Below, piece after piece: positions 1 to 7,257 of a DNA stretch of 30,281 nt; positions within the stretch are counted from its first letter, which is position 1, and the number at the start of each line of letters is the position of its first letter. A model generated the notes under the pieces. That model had not been told where the DNA came from. It saw only the letters and a program-made list of their open reading frames with translations, and searched no databases. The position numbers and the translations under genes are program-made. The DNA is from Gemmataceae bacterium. Lineage in GTDB: Bacteria > Planctomycetota > Planctomycetia > Gemmatales > Gemmataceae. The stretch lies in assembly GCA_020847555.1 (NCBI GenBank), contig JADLBT010000152.1:1-30281 (forward strand), read 5' to 3'.

Positions 1-24
1 CGCGCTTGCCGGTCGGCAAGCGCG
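1..24. terminator. Perfect 10-bp hairpin at window edge
   Basis: Positions 1-10 (cgcgcttgcc) and 15-24 (ggcaagcgcg) are perfect reverse complements around a 4-base loop. No T-run follows. It may be a terminator or repeat element for a gene lying left of the window; the partner gene is not visible. Confidence 0.4.
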
Positions 25-64
25 CCCGCCCCATCCCGGTGAAAGGTCCGGACCGACAGAATGC

Positions 65-99
65 GAACCGACCCGCGGGTTCGACCCGCGGGCCGGTTC
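65..99 (-). terminator. Hairpin downstream of the Ig-like protein gene
   Basis: Arms 65-79 and 85-99 pair over 15 bp with one mismatch around loop ttcga. It lies about 45 bases past the stop of the minus-strand gene ending at 145, the right place for its transcription terminator. No U-tract is present. The core contains cccgcggg. Confidence 0.5.
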
Positions 100-144
100 C
101 AGGCGCGGCCACCTGCCTGGTCATTCCCGAGTCACCACCGCCGG

Positions 145-1857
145 TCAGTTCCCCGACGGCGGGAGCTTGGAGGTCGGCGGAGCGGCGTCGATCACATGGG
201 CCCGCGGCCGCGATCCGTCGTCCAGCGCCACCGCCTGGGCCGTGTGGCACTTGTACGTGTTGCCCGCCTTGTCGGTTACCACCATCTGGACGAACACCAG
301 CTTGCCGATCTCCTGCGGCACCACCCAGCGATACCGGCCGTCGTTCTTGACGCCCCGGGCGATCGACGTCCACGGCCCCTCGCGGTTGACCGCGTAGAAC
401 AGATCGACCGGCTCGGCCGTGAGGTTCTTGTCCCGGGCGTTCCAGGTGATCAGCAGGGCGGCCGCGTCCTGTCCGGCACCGGGCCGTGGGCTGTACAGCT
501 CGGCCACCGGCGGGGTCGAATCGACCTCGATCCACCAGTCCGGCGTGTCGCCGGGGGCCGGCGGTTGTCCGCCGAACCCGCGTCCGTTGCTCACCACCAG
601 GCTGACGCCGTAGACCCCCTCGCCGGGCAGGTCGATCTCGACCGGGCTGCGGTGGTCGGTGTCCTCGCACAGCTTTTGCCAGCTCTGGCCCTGATCGCCG
701 GTGACGTACACCTCGACCTTCCCGACGCCGCTGGCGCCGACCGCCTCCAGCTGGTATTCGAGGGTGACGTGCTTGTGGTTCACCACCCTGCGGGTGACGG
801 GGACGTTACTGCCCACGCCCCGCGGCGGGCGCGGCTGGCCGAAGTGGTCCGGCTGCGGCCGCGACGAGCCCACATTCGCCTCGCCCGCGTTGCCGGGGAC
901 GGGCATGTCCGGGGGGCTCGGCACGCGCCGGGGCTGGTTGTCGATCGGCCGGTCGCCGCCGACGGCCGGCAGTTGGGCTGCCGTCGTGACGACCCCATGC
1001 CCGGAGTCGAGGCCGCCGGCGCGGACGACCCCCTGAGCCGGCCCCTGCCCGGTCGGCGGCAGCACGCCAGGACTCGGCGCCGGCGCGACCGGCCCGCCCG
1101 GCAGGGAGTTCGGGAGCGGACGCGGCGGGCCGCCGACGTGCGGCGACATCGCGACGTGGCTGATGTTGATTACCTGCTCGCTGACGTTCCCGGCGCGGTC
1201 GGCGGCGAGCGCCTTGACCATGCCGGTATGCATCGCCTGCTGCGGGATGCAGAACGTGTTCGGCCGGCCGGGGACCGGGTCGGCGGCGCGCCACACCTGG
1301 TCGGCCGTCTGGTACTCGACGCGCGTCCGGCTCGGATCCGGGTTGGCGTCCTGCACCTCGCACTGGACGTGCTGCCCGTCCGCGGCCGGCGGCAGCGGGC
1401 GGACGACGATCTGCGGCTTCTGGCTGTCCTGGACGACGATCACGCCCGGAGCCTCGCGGCTGACGTCCGGCGGCATCTGCCGGCCGGCCCGATCGACCGT
1501 GACGACCGTGAACCAGTATTCCCCGTCCTGCGGCGGGCGGAACGGGAAGACCGACGCCGACGGCTGGGCCTTGTCGGCCGGCCGCCACGGCATGGTCGGG
1601 TTGTCCTTCACATACAGCTGAATCTCGCGCAGATTCGCGCGGGCACGCTCGTCGATGTGGATCGGCAGGTAGAACACGCTCTTGTTCATGTAGCTCCTGG
1701 GCGGCAGCTGCCCCCCCGGCCCCTGGGCCGCGAGGTTGAGGCCGCTCAGGTAGCCGAGTGCGGGCGCGAGCAGCAGGCCCAGGCAGGACAGGGCGGCGAG
1801 CGCCCGGGGCCTGGCGAGAAAACCGCTGGCCGTTCGCTTGACGGCGGGCTGACGCAT
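145..1857 (-). CDS. Secreted Ig-like / Pro-rich protein, planctomycete type
   Basis: Encodes 570 aa. The N-terminus is basic and followed by one hydrophobic segment (about residues 19-38), so the protein is probably exported or anchored. After it comes a beta-rich region (about 50-250) containing short pieces such as GEYWFTVVTVDRAG, typical of Ig/fibronectin-like folds. A long Pro/Gly-rich linker (about 250-360) separates this from a second beta-rich part with segments like GKVEVYVTGDQGQSW and STPPVAELYSP, which also look Ig-like. No catalytic motif is visible, so a binding or envelope role is inferred. Start chosen at 1857 because ggggagagaatc sits just upstream and the hydrophobic segment follows; the frame is open further upstream but that part looks non-coding. 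Downstream hairpin at 65-99. Divergent from the HtrA-like protease gene, but 650 bp away. Confidence 0.8.
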   Translation of the reverse strand: MRQPAVKRTASGFLARPRALAALSCLGLLLAPALGYLSGLNLAAQGPGGQLPPRSYMNKSVFYLPIHIDERARANLREIQLYVKDNPTMPWRPADKAQPSASVFPFRPPQDGEYWFTVVTVDRAGRQMPPDVSREAPGVIVVQDSQKPQIVVRPLPPAADGQHVQCEVQDANPDPSRTRVEYQTADQVWRAADPVPGRPNTFCIPQQAMHTGMVKALAADRAGNVSEQVINISHVAMSPHVGGPPRPLPNSLPGGPVAPAPSPGVLPPTGQGPAQGVVRAGGLDSGHGVVTTAAQLPAVGGDRPIDNQPRRVPSPPDMPVPGNAGEANVGSSRPQPDHFGQPRPPRGVGSNVPVTRRVVNHKHVTLEYQLEAVGASGVGKVEVYVTGDQGQSWQKLCEDTDHRSPVEIDLPGEGVYGVSLVVSNGRGFGGQPPAPGDTPDWWIEVDSTPPVAELYSPRPGAGQDAAALLITWNARDKNLTAEPVDLFYAVNREGPWTSIARGVKNDGRYRWVVPQEIGKLVFVQMVVTDKAGNTYKCHTAQAVALDDGSRPRAHVIDAAPPTSKLPPSGN

Positions 1858-2515
1858 GATTCTCTCCCCCAATCCGATGACAGTGCCCGACTCCCCCGAT
1901 GAGCCGTGGGCGGTACATACGCGGCAACCGAGTCGTGGCGCCGCCGGGACTGAGCAATCCATGTGAGGACGGGTCAGATAACTTGAGCGAAAAAAAGAAT
2001 CAAGTCGAATCGGTGGGAGCCTCATGCCCGGGCGCTCCCCGGCCTCTCCGGGCGAGCGTGGGAGGAAATTTGTCCGCAGCCGCGCTCCTTCATGTCGCCT
2101 GGTGCGTAAGATAAAGAAGGACCCTTCGGAACATCTGGACGGGTTCCCAGTCGCAGCCCCCCACGGGTATTGCCCAGCAACCCTCACCTGCCGCCCCCAT
2201 GTCCCGGCCTGGCTCCCGGTCCGCCCGGTGGCCGATGGTGGAGGAAGTTCCGACCGTGCTGGTGCAAGCTCACGAAGGATGGAGGGCAAGGTGCCAGGTT
2301 CAACGCCAACGGGCGGCGTCCCGTGGGCCAGGTCGCGCGCGCCTGGCCCACGGACCGCCGCCCGGGGCCTTTGGAAGGCTCCTTGCACCCTACCCCTCCT
2401 TGCCCCAACCCTGGTGCGAGCTGGATGAACGGGTTCCGGTTTTTCTTTCTACCCTCGTACCGACCCGGCCAGCCGGCCGGAGTCGGCGGTTCTTTGCACA
2501 GGAGGTTTCCACGCG
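1858..2515. other. Long intergenic region between divergent genes
   Basis: I see no convincing gene here. It must hold the promoters of both the Ig-like gene (-) and the protease gene (+). A weak minus-strand sigma-70-like pair is TTGATT (rc of 1998-2003) and TTATCT (rc of 1976-1981) with a 16-base spacer. It also contains a large hairpin repeat at 2310-2364. Confidence 0.45.
2310..2364. repeat. Imperfect palindrome with gtcccgtggg core
   Basis: Arms 2310-2332 and 2342-2364 (23 nt each, 2 mismatches) flank a 9-base loop. The arm contains gcgtcccgtggg, also present in the hairpin repeats near 6973-7036, so it looks like a member of a dispersed intergenic family. Being 150 bp upstream of the protease start, it is unlikely to be a simple gene-end terminator. 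Confidence 0.55.
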
Positions 2516-4030
2516 ATGAAACAGCGATGGACTGTTGCCCTCGTTTGCCTCGTGGCCGGCGCCACCGCCGGCGGTTACCTGATCAGTCCGGTCCTGCACG
2601 GCCAGGATCCGGCGATCCCCCCGATCCCAAAGGAATTGACGTCGTACCGCGGCATCGTCAAGAAGGTGCTGCCGGCCGTCGTCAGCATCGAGGCGAAGGC
2701 GCTGGCCGCCGCCAAGGCTTCCACCCCGCGCGCGCCTCGGTTCAACGCGCCCCGCTTTAACGACCCGAACGTGCCCGAGGAATTCCGGCGCTTCTTTGAA
2801 GAGTTCGGCAAGGGGCCGCTGGACATGACGCCGGAATCGCCGCGCCGCGCGTTCGGGTCCGGGGTCGTGGTCGATTCCAGCGGTATCGTGCTGACGAACT
2901 TCCATGTCGTCAACGGAGCCAGTGAGGTCGTCGTCCAGCTGCAGGACGGCCGCACGTTCACGTCGTCGGACATCAAGGGGGACCGCAAGACCGATCTGGC
3001 GATTGTCCGCCTGAAGGGGGCGAAGGATCTGCCGGCACTGGAACTGGGCGACAGCGACCAGATGGAGATCGGCGACCGCGTGCTGGCGGTCGGCGCGCCG
3101 TTCGGCCTGGCCGGGTCGGTGACGCACGGCATCATCAGCGCCAAGGGGCGTAACGGCCTGAACCTGTCGATGTACGAGGACTTCCTGCAGACCGACGCCC
3201 CGATCAATCCGGGCAACAGCGGTGGACCGCTCGTCAGCCTGGAGGGCAAGGTGATCGGCATCAACACCGCCATCAAGAGCCGCAGCGGCGGGTTCCAGGG
3301 GGTCGGCCTGGCCGTGTCGAGCAATCTGGCCCGCACCATCATGAAGTCGCTGATCAAGGACGGCGTCGTTCACCGCGGCTACCTCGGCGTGCAGATCCGC
3401 GAGATTGAGCCGGCCGTGGCCGAGCGACTCGGCTTGCCGAAGGGAGTCGGGGTGCTTGTCGGCGAGGTGTTCGAGAACACGCCCGCGGCCAGGGCCGGCC
3501 TCAAGGGCGGGGACGCGATCACCGCCATCGCCGGCAAGGAAGTCAAGAGCGGCCGGAGCCTGCAAACCATCGTGGCCGGTCTTGCCCTCCGCAAGGCGGT
3601 TCCGGTGGCGGTCGTCCGCGACGGCAAGACGCAGCAGCTGCAGGTGACGATCGAGGAGCAGCCGGACCAGTTCGGCGTCGCCCAGTCGCCGGCGCCGCGC
3701 GGCCAGGGCGAGGAGCAGGAAGCGCTCGGCGTCGATAAGGTCGGTGTCGAGGTAACCGACCTCACCGGCAAGGTCGCCCAGGAGTTGGGTTACAAGGCCA
3801 ACCTGAAGGGGGCAGTGATCACCCGCGTCGAGCCCGGCAGCGTGGCCGCCACGGCCGGACTGCGCCAGGGCATGCTGATCACCCAGGTGGACCGCCAGGC
3901 GGTGACCAGTGCGGCGACGGCGCGCGAGGCGCTCAACCGCGGATCGCTGCAAAAGGGTCTCCTGCTGCAGGTGCGCACCCCGCAGGGCGGCACGAACTTT
4001 GTGCTGCTCCAGGCGGCCAACAATCAGTGA
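2516..4030 (+). CDS. Do/HtrA-family serine protease with two PDZ domains
   Basis: A 504-aa periplasmic protease/chaperone of the DegP/DegQ (HtrA, MEROPS S1C) family, expected to degrade or refold damaged envelope proteins. A signal peptide or anchor occupies about residues 1-30. The trypsin-like domain has the full triad: His130 in TNFHVVNG, Asp160 in KTDLAIV and Ser235 in NPGNSGGPLV. PDZ1 is about 285-380 (GYLGVQIREIEPAVAERLGL) and a second PDZ-like domain about 405-500 (GVEVTDLTGKVAQELGY). Length and order fit classic two-PDZ HtrA. Start ATG is preceded by an excellent aggagg about 10 bases upstream. The stop overlaps the convergent glycosyltransferase stop by 7 bp. Which HtrA paralogue this is cannot be told, so no symbol is given. 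Confidence 0.95.
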   Translation: MKQRWTVALVCLVAGATAGGYLISPVLHGQDPAIPPIPKELTSYRGIVKKVLPAVVSIEAKALAAAKASTPRAPRFNAPRFNDPNVPEEFRRFFEEFGKGPLDMTPESPRRAFGSGVVVDSSGIVLTNFHVVNGASEVVVQLQDGRTFTSSDIKGDRKTDLAIVRLKGAKDLPALELGDSDQMEIGDRVLAVGAPFGLAGSVTHGIISAKGRNGLNLSMYEDFLQTDAPINPGNSGGPLVSLEGKVIGINTAIKSRSGGFQGVGLAVSSNLARTIMKSLIKDGVVHRGYLGVQIREIEPAVAERLGLPKGVGVLVGEVFENTPAARAGLKGGDAITAIAGKEVKSGRSLQTIVAGLALRKAVPVAVVRDGKTQQLQVTIEEQPDQFGVAQSPAPRGQGEEQEALGVDKVGVEVTDLTGKVAQELGYKANLKGAVITRVEPGSVAATAGLRQGMLITQVDRQAVTSAATAREALNRGSLQKGLLLQVRTPQGGTNFVLLQAANNQ

Positions 4031-5343
4031 CCGGGCGCGTCTGGACCCGCAGCACTGGCGAGAGACGGGCTTCCCAGCCGTCCGCCGGCGCTGCGGGTCC
4101 GGATCGTTTCCAGCACCACGCGCCGTACCAGCGACAGCTTGTCGTCCCACCGGAACTCTCGCCCGAGCCGTTCTCGGCCCGCCTCACCGAGCCGGCGCCG
4201 CAGGTCCACGTCGCGGGTCAAGCGCCCCAGCGCCGCCGCCAGACCGCTCACGTCGCCGCAGCGAGCGAGCAGACCGTCGCGCTCCGAGCGTACCAGGTCC
4301 GCCACACCGCCCGCCCGGTACGCCAGGTTCGGCAGTCCGTTCGCCCACGCCTCGAGCAGCACCAGTCCAAACGAGTCGGACCGGCTCGGCAGCGCGAAAA
4401 CGTCCAGCCCGGCGAAGAAGTCGCGCTTCTGCGTGTCGGTCAGCACCCCGAGCCTCCGGACCGGGAGCCCGCCGGGCGCAAAGCCCTGCCAGAAGCGGCG
4501 GAAGTTCGGCATCTCCGGCCCGGCCAGCACGACCCGAAACCGCTCGCCGCCCTCCCACAGCCGGGCCGCCGCCCTCAGCAGGTCCACCGTGCCCTTCTCC
4601 TCACTATTATTCGCCAGATGTCCGACCACCACGTCCGCCGGCTCTGCTCCCCAGGCGCGACGGGCCGCCGCGCGGTCGCCGCCGGTACATTCCGCCGGAG
4701 CAACCCCCAGTCCTTGCAGCACCACGCGCGCCTCCGGCAACCCGAGTCGAACGAGGGCATCGCGCTCGCCCCCGGTCTGGACGAAGACGGCGTCGGCCGC
4801 GCGGACAAGGGAGAGCAGGGCTGGCGCGGTGTACGCGCGGCGCGTGCGGTCGCGCGGGTCGTCCGGGTTCCCCAGGTGGAGGAAGGGCGTCAGGAAGAAC
4901 GGCACACGCAGCCGCCGCGCCAGGCGCAGGCCGCAGGCGATCGGCCAGGTGTACGGGAAGGCGGTCGCGTGGACGGCGTCGAAGCGGGCGACGGACCAGG
5001 AGGCGTCGCGCCGCATCCGCCAGCAGATCGGGTTGCACGGCAGCGCCAGCCGCGCAATCGGCGCGACCGGCATCAGCGACAGCGCCTGGAGGATGTACCG
5101 GCGGGCGGGAAAGTGGGCGAGCGGGTAGCGCCGTACCGTTACGCCCCCATCGTCCGTGACGCCCGCCGGGAACTGGCGCGCGTGCGGATTCCAGAACGCC
5201 TCCAGGTCAAGCGCCGTCGTCGTGAACACGGTGACGCGGTCGCCGCACCCATGCAGGTATGTTCCAAGGCGGGCGAAATACGCCTCGGACCCGCCCAGGG
5301 CGGGCGGGTAGCGCTGAACGAAGTGTGCCAGCTGGATGGACAT
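4024..5343 (-). CDS. GT4-type glycosyltransferase
   Basis: 439 aa, two Rossmann-like halves of a GT-B enzyme that transfers a sugar from a nucleotide donor. The N-terminus carries the acceptor-side glycine motif (HFVQRYPPALGGSEAYFARL, residues 7-26). The C-half opens with VVGHLANNSEEKGTVDLL (about 239-256), typical of the donor-binding loop of family GT4, followed by FALPSRSDSFGLVLLEAWAN (316-335), the EX7E region; here Asp323 stands in the place of the first Glu and Glu331 is the second. The frame opens 10 codons earlier, but I chose ATG at 5343 because aaaaggggg lies 5 bases upstream and the family motif begins directly afterwards. Sugar and acceptor are unknown; envelope polysaccharide or glycan synthesis is likely. 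No other glycan genes are nearby. Confidence 0.9.
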   Translation of the reverse strand: MSIQLAHFVQRYPPALGGSEAYFARLGTYLHGCGDRVTVFTTTALDLEAFWNPHARQFPAGVTDDGGVTVRRYPLAHFPARRYILQALSLMPVAPIARLALPCNPICWRMRRDASWSVARFDAVHATAFPYTWPIACGLRLARRLRVPFFLTPFLHLGNPDDPRDRTRRAYTAPALLSLVRAADAVFVQTGGERDALVRLGLPEARVVLQGLGVAPAECTGGDRAAARRAWGAEPADVVVGHLANNSEEKGTVDLLRAAARLWEGGERFRVVLAGPEMPNFRRFWQGFAPGGLPVRRLGVLTDTQKRDFFAGLDVFALPSRSDSFGLVLLEAWANGLPNLAYRAGGVADLVRSERDGLLARCGDVSGLAAALGRLTRDVDLRRRLGEAGRERLGREFRWDDKLSLVRRVVLETIRTRSAGGRLGSPSLASAAGPDAPGH

Positions 5344-5360
5344 CCATGCCCCCTTTTCGC

Positions 5361-5447
5361 GACAAGGTGACAAGGTGGCCGAAGCAAGCCCAGTTGGCGG
5401 CTCGGCCCACGGGGCGCGGCCCGCGGGCTTACTGCGGTCACCTTGTC
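5361..5447. repeat. 11-bp inverted repeat in divergent intergenic region
   Basis: gacaaggtgac at 5361-5371 is the exact reverse complement of gtcaccttgtc at 5437-5447. It lies between the glycosyltransferase (-) and FHA (+) starts. The 65-base separation fits a pair of protein-binding half sites or a decayed repeat better than a terminator. Confidence 0.3.
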
Positions 5448-5470
5448 ACGGCACGGCGGCGATTCAGCGC

Positions 5471-5499
5471 TTGGATTGCGCGCCGCGCGCCGGTAGGAT
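5471..5499 (+). promoter_or_regulatory. Putative sigma-70-like promoter for the FHA gene
   Basis: TTGGAT (5471-5476), a 17-base spacer and TAGGAT (5494-5499), about 75 bases before the FHA start. The -10 matches 4/6 and the -35 3/6, so this is only a candidate. Confidence 0.3.
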
Positions 5500-5573
5500 G
5501 TAGGCGGAGGTGGCGCTGCCCGTGCAGCTGTGCCCTGGGCACTGGCCGCATACCCCGAGTGGCGAGGCCGACC

Positions 5574-6035
5574 ATGCGTGCCCAGCTCATTCCCCTGGAC
5601 GGCGGCGAGACGATCGAGGTCCAGAAGGATCTCACCCTCGTTGGCCGCAAGGAAGAGTGCGATCTCCGCCTGGATCACAAGAGCGTCTCGAAACTGCACT
5701 GCATCCTCGTCAAAACCGACGGCCTGCTGCTCCTTCGCGACCTCGGCAGCACGAACGGGACGCGCGTCAACGGTCAGCGCATCCGCCGCGCCGCCCTGCT
5801 TCCCAACGACCAGATAATGATCGCCAGCTTCAAGTTCCGCGTCCACTTCGGCCCCGACGCCGCGCCGGTCCTGCCGGACGAGCACACCCAGCACCTCGAT
5901 GCCAGAGACGTCGCCAACGCGGTGAATAAACACGCGGCGGCCTGCGACGACAGTTCCCTCGAACTGCCCGCCATGCCGGTGCAGGCGAACGTCCTGCCCG
6001 ACGTCTATCCCGAGGAGCCGCCGAAGGGACGGTGA
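5574..6035 (+). CDS. Small FHA-domain protein
   Basis: 153 aa, with a forkhead-associated domain over about residues 1-90. The phosphothreonine-binding signature is complete: G24-R25 (LVGRKEECDL), S39-x2-H42 (SKLH) and N61-G62 (STNGTRVNG). FHA domains bind phosphothreonine peptides, so this is probably a cytoplasmic adaptor for Ser/Thr-kinase signalling, which is abundant in planctomycetes. The 60-residue tail is acidic and Pro-containing with no recognised domain. No membrane segment. ATG at 5574 is chosen because the FHA fold starts at once (MRAQLIPLDGGE); the open frame extends upstream without family similarity. The upstream gcgaggccgacc is a weak ribosome site. No kinase gene lies in the window, so the partner is unknown. 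Confidence 0.88.
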   Translation: MRAQLIPLDGGETIEVQKDLTLVGRKEECDLRLDHKSVSKLHCILVKTDGLLLLRDLGSTNGTRVNGQRIRRAALLPNDQIMIASFKFRVHFGPDAAPVLPDEHTQHLDARDVANAVNKHAAACDDSSLELPAMPVQANVLPDVYPEEPPKGR

Positions 6036-6086
6036 ACCCCACCCCTGCGTGTGAGGCGTGAGGAGGGGGAGTGGGGAGAAAGAGAG

Positions 6087-6135
6087 GGAGCCAAAGCCCA
6101 CAGGTAACGGGACGTTACCCGTGGGCTTTGGCTCC
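6087..6135. terminator. Strong bidirectional hairpin between convergent genes
   Basis: Arms 6087-6109 and 6113-6135 pair over 23 bp with one mismatch and a 3-base loop. It lies between the stops of the FHA gene (6035) and the DUF1080 gene (6142), so it can terminate both. No long U-tract. The arm contains caaagcccac, shared with the repeats at 6968-7036. Confidence 0.7.
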
Positions 6136-6141
6136 AACTCC

Positions 6142-6819
6142 TCACTTCCCCTTGCTCGCTCCGTCGAGGGGGCGCAGCTTCACGTTGCGGTACATCACGA
6201 CGGCGCCGTGGTCCTGGAACCCGATGTGGCCCTCGCGCTTGAAGTCCTTCAGGGCCACCTTGAACTTGTTCCTGGTGCCGTCGGGGTTCTTGCCCGCCTC
6301 GGTCCAGCGGTCGAGGTTCATCTCGGCGATTGTCTCACCGTTCATCTCGACCTTGAGCAGCGGACCCTTCGCCGTGATCACCATCCGGTTCCACTCCCCC
6401 TTCTTCGCCGGGTTGCTCTTCGGAGCGACCAGGTCGTAGAACGCTCCAAGGCTGTGCTTGCCCGGCTTCGCCGAGGGGTTATCGACCTGGACCTCGATGC
6501 CGGTCTGCACCGGGCTGTTGATCTTGTCGGTGCGGATGAACACGCCGCTGTTGCCGGTGGTCTTGAACTCCAGATCGAGGACGAAATCTCCGTACCGGCC
6601 CTTCGTCCAGATGTCGCCGGCCCCCTTGCGGCGGACCATTGCGCCGTCCTCGATGACCCAGCCGGCGCCCGGCGCCTTGCCCGAGCCGTTCTGCCAGCCT
6701 TCCAGACTCTTGCCGTCGAACAGCACCTTCCATCCGCCCTTGTCGCCGGCCTCGACCAGTCCGAGACTGGCGGCACACAGGCAGGCGGCACCCAGGAACA
6801 CGAATCGCTGTGCTCGCAT
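6142..6819 (-). CDS. Secreted DUF1080 (3-keto-disaccharide hydrolase-like) protein
   Basis: 225 aa. A signal peptide (about 1-24, MRAQRFVFLGAACLCAASLG) precedes a single LamG/concanavalin-like beta-sandwich of the DUF1080 family. Diagnostic pieces are GWKVLFDGKSLEGWQNG near the start, the central GDFVLDLEFKTTGNSGVFIR and the near-terminal GHIGFQDHGAVVMYRNVKLRPL. Family members act on 3-keto sugars or bind carbohydrate and are hugely expanded in planctomycetes; the exact substrate cannot be told. Start at 6819 chosen because ggggggaac precedes it and a signal peptide follows; the frame is open upstream but not protein-like. It stands alone on this strand and shares the 6087-6135 hairpin with the convergent FHA gene. 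Confidence 0.9.
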   Translation of the reverse strand: MRAQRFVFLGAACLCAASLGLVEAGDKGGWKVLFDGKSLEGWQNGSGKAPGAGWVIEDGAMVRRKGAGDIWTKGRYGDFVLDLEFKTTGNSGVFIRTDKINSPVQTGIEVQVDNPSAKPGKHSLGAFYDLVAPKSNPAKKGEWNRMVITAKGPLLKVEMNGETIAEMNLDRWTEAGKNPDGTRNKFKVALKDFKREGHIGFQDHGAVVMYRNVKLRPLDGASKGK

Positions 6820-6967
6820 AAGAGTTCCCCCCAAACCGGCCGCACGGCTCGCGCGGACCCGGCCCCCGGAGTCGATGCGGTCATCCTGAGGTTGTACGCC
6901 GGCCGGCGGTCTGCGAACAGCGCGGCCCGCGCCGGGGCACAAGGAGGAGGGTGTGCAAGGGGCTCTT

Positions 6968-7041
6968 CAAAGCCCACGGGTTGCGTCCCGTGGGGGAAGT
7001 CTCCAGCGCTTCACCCACAGGACGCAGCCCGTGGACTTTCC
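6968..7041. repeat. Two inverted copies of a CCCACGGG palindromic repeat
   Basis: 6968-6999 contains cccacgggttgcgtcccgtggg, itself a near-palindrome (arms 6973-6980 and 6987-6994). A diverged copy lies in the opposite orientation at about 7009-7041 (cccacaggacgcagcccgtgg). The two can also pair with each other into one long stem. Similar cores occur at 2310-2364 and 6087-6135. Confidence 0.65.
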
Positions 7042-7087
7042 AGAACACCTTGTCCCTGCGCCAGGGAAGGGCGAGCGGCGCAGGCGC

Positions 7088-7116
7088 TTGACAGACCCCG
7101 CGCCTCGTTCTAGCCT
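7088..7116 (+). promoter_or_regulatory. Putative promoter of the ATPase-SPFH operon
   Basis: Perfect TTGACA (7088-7093), a 17-base spacer, then TAGCCT (7111-7116). The -10 matches only 3/6 of the E. coli consensus, but has the same TA..CT form as the TTGACA-N17-TAAGCT upstream of the protoglobin gene. The leader would be about 135 bases. Confidence 0.4.
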
Positions 7117-7257
7117 GATGAGTTAGCGGCGCCGCGGCGAATTCGACCCACCGCCCGGCCGCTTCATCCCGGGAGACGGGTTCGAGTCCGGGACTCCCGA
7201 GACGTCGCCCGCCGTGATCGACGCCCGACCCGCCTCCCCCATCCGCGCCGGCCGAGC

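Larger units (their letters stand above)
6820..7257. other. Intergenic region between divergent genes with paired repeats
   Basis: 438 bases with no convincing gene. It holds the inverted pair of CCCACGGG-type repeats (6968-7041) and a candidate promoter at 7088-7116 for the ATPase-SPFH operon. Confidence 0.5.

Noticed and set aside
61..1902. 613-codon open frame on the plus strand opposite the Ig-like gene
   Set aside because: Arg/Pro/Ala-rich translation without motifs, typical antisense frame in high-GC DNA; the minus-strand reading has a signal segment and Ig-like sequence.
2390..4150. Long minus-strand frame opposite the HtrA gene
   Set aside because: Composition is that of an antisense shadow; the plus strand has a complete protease with catalytic triad.
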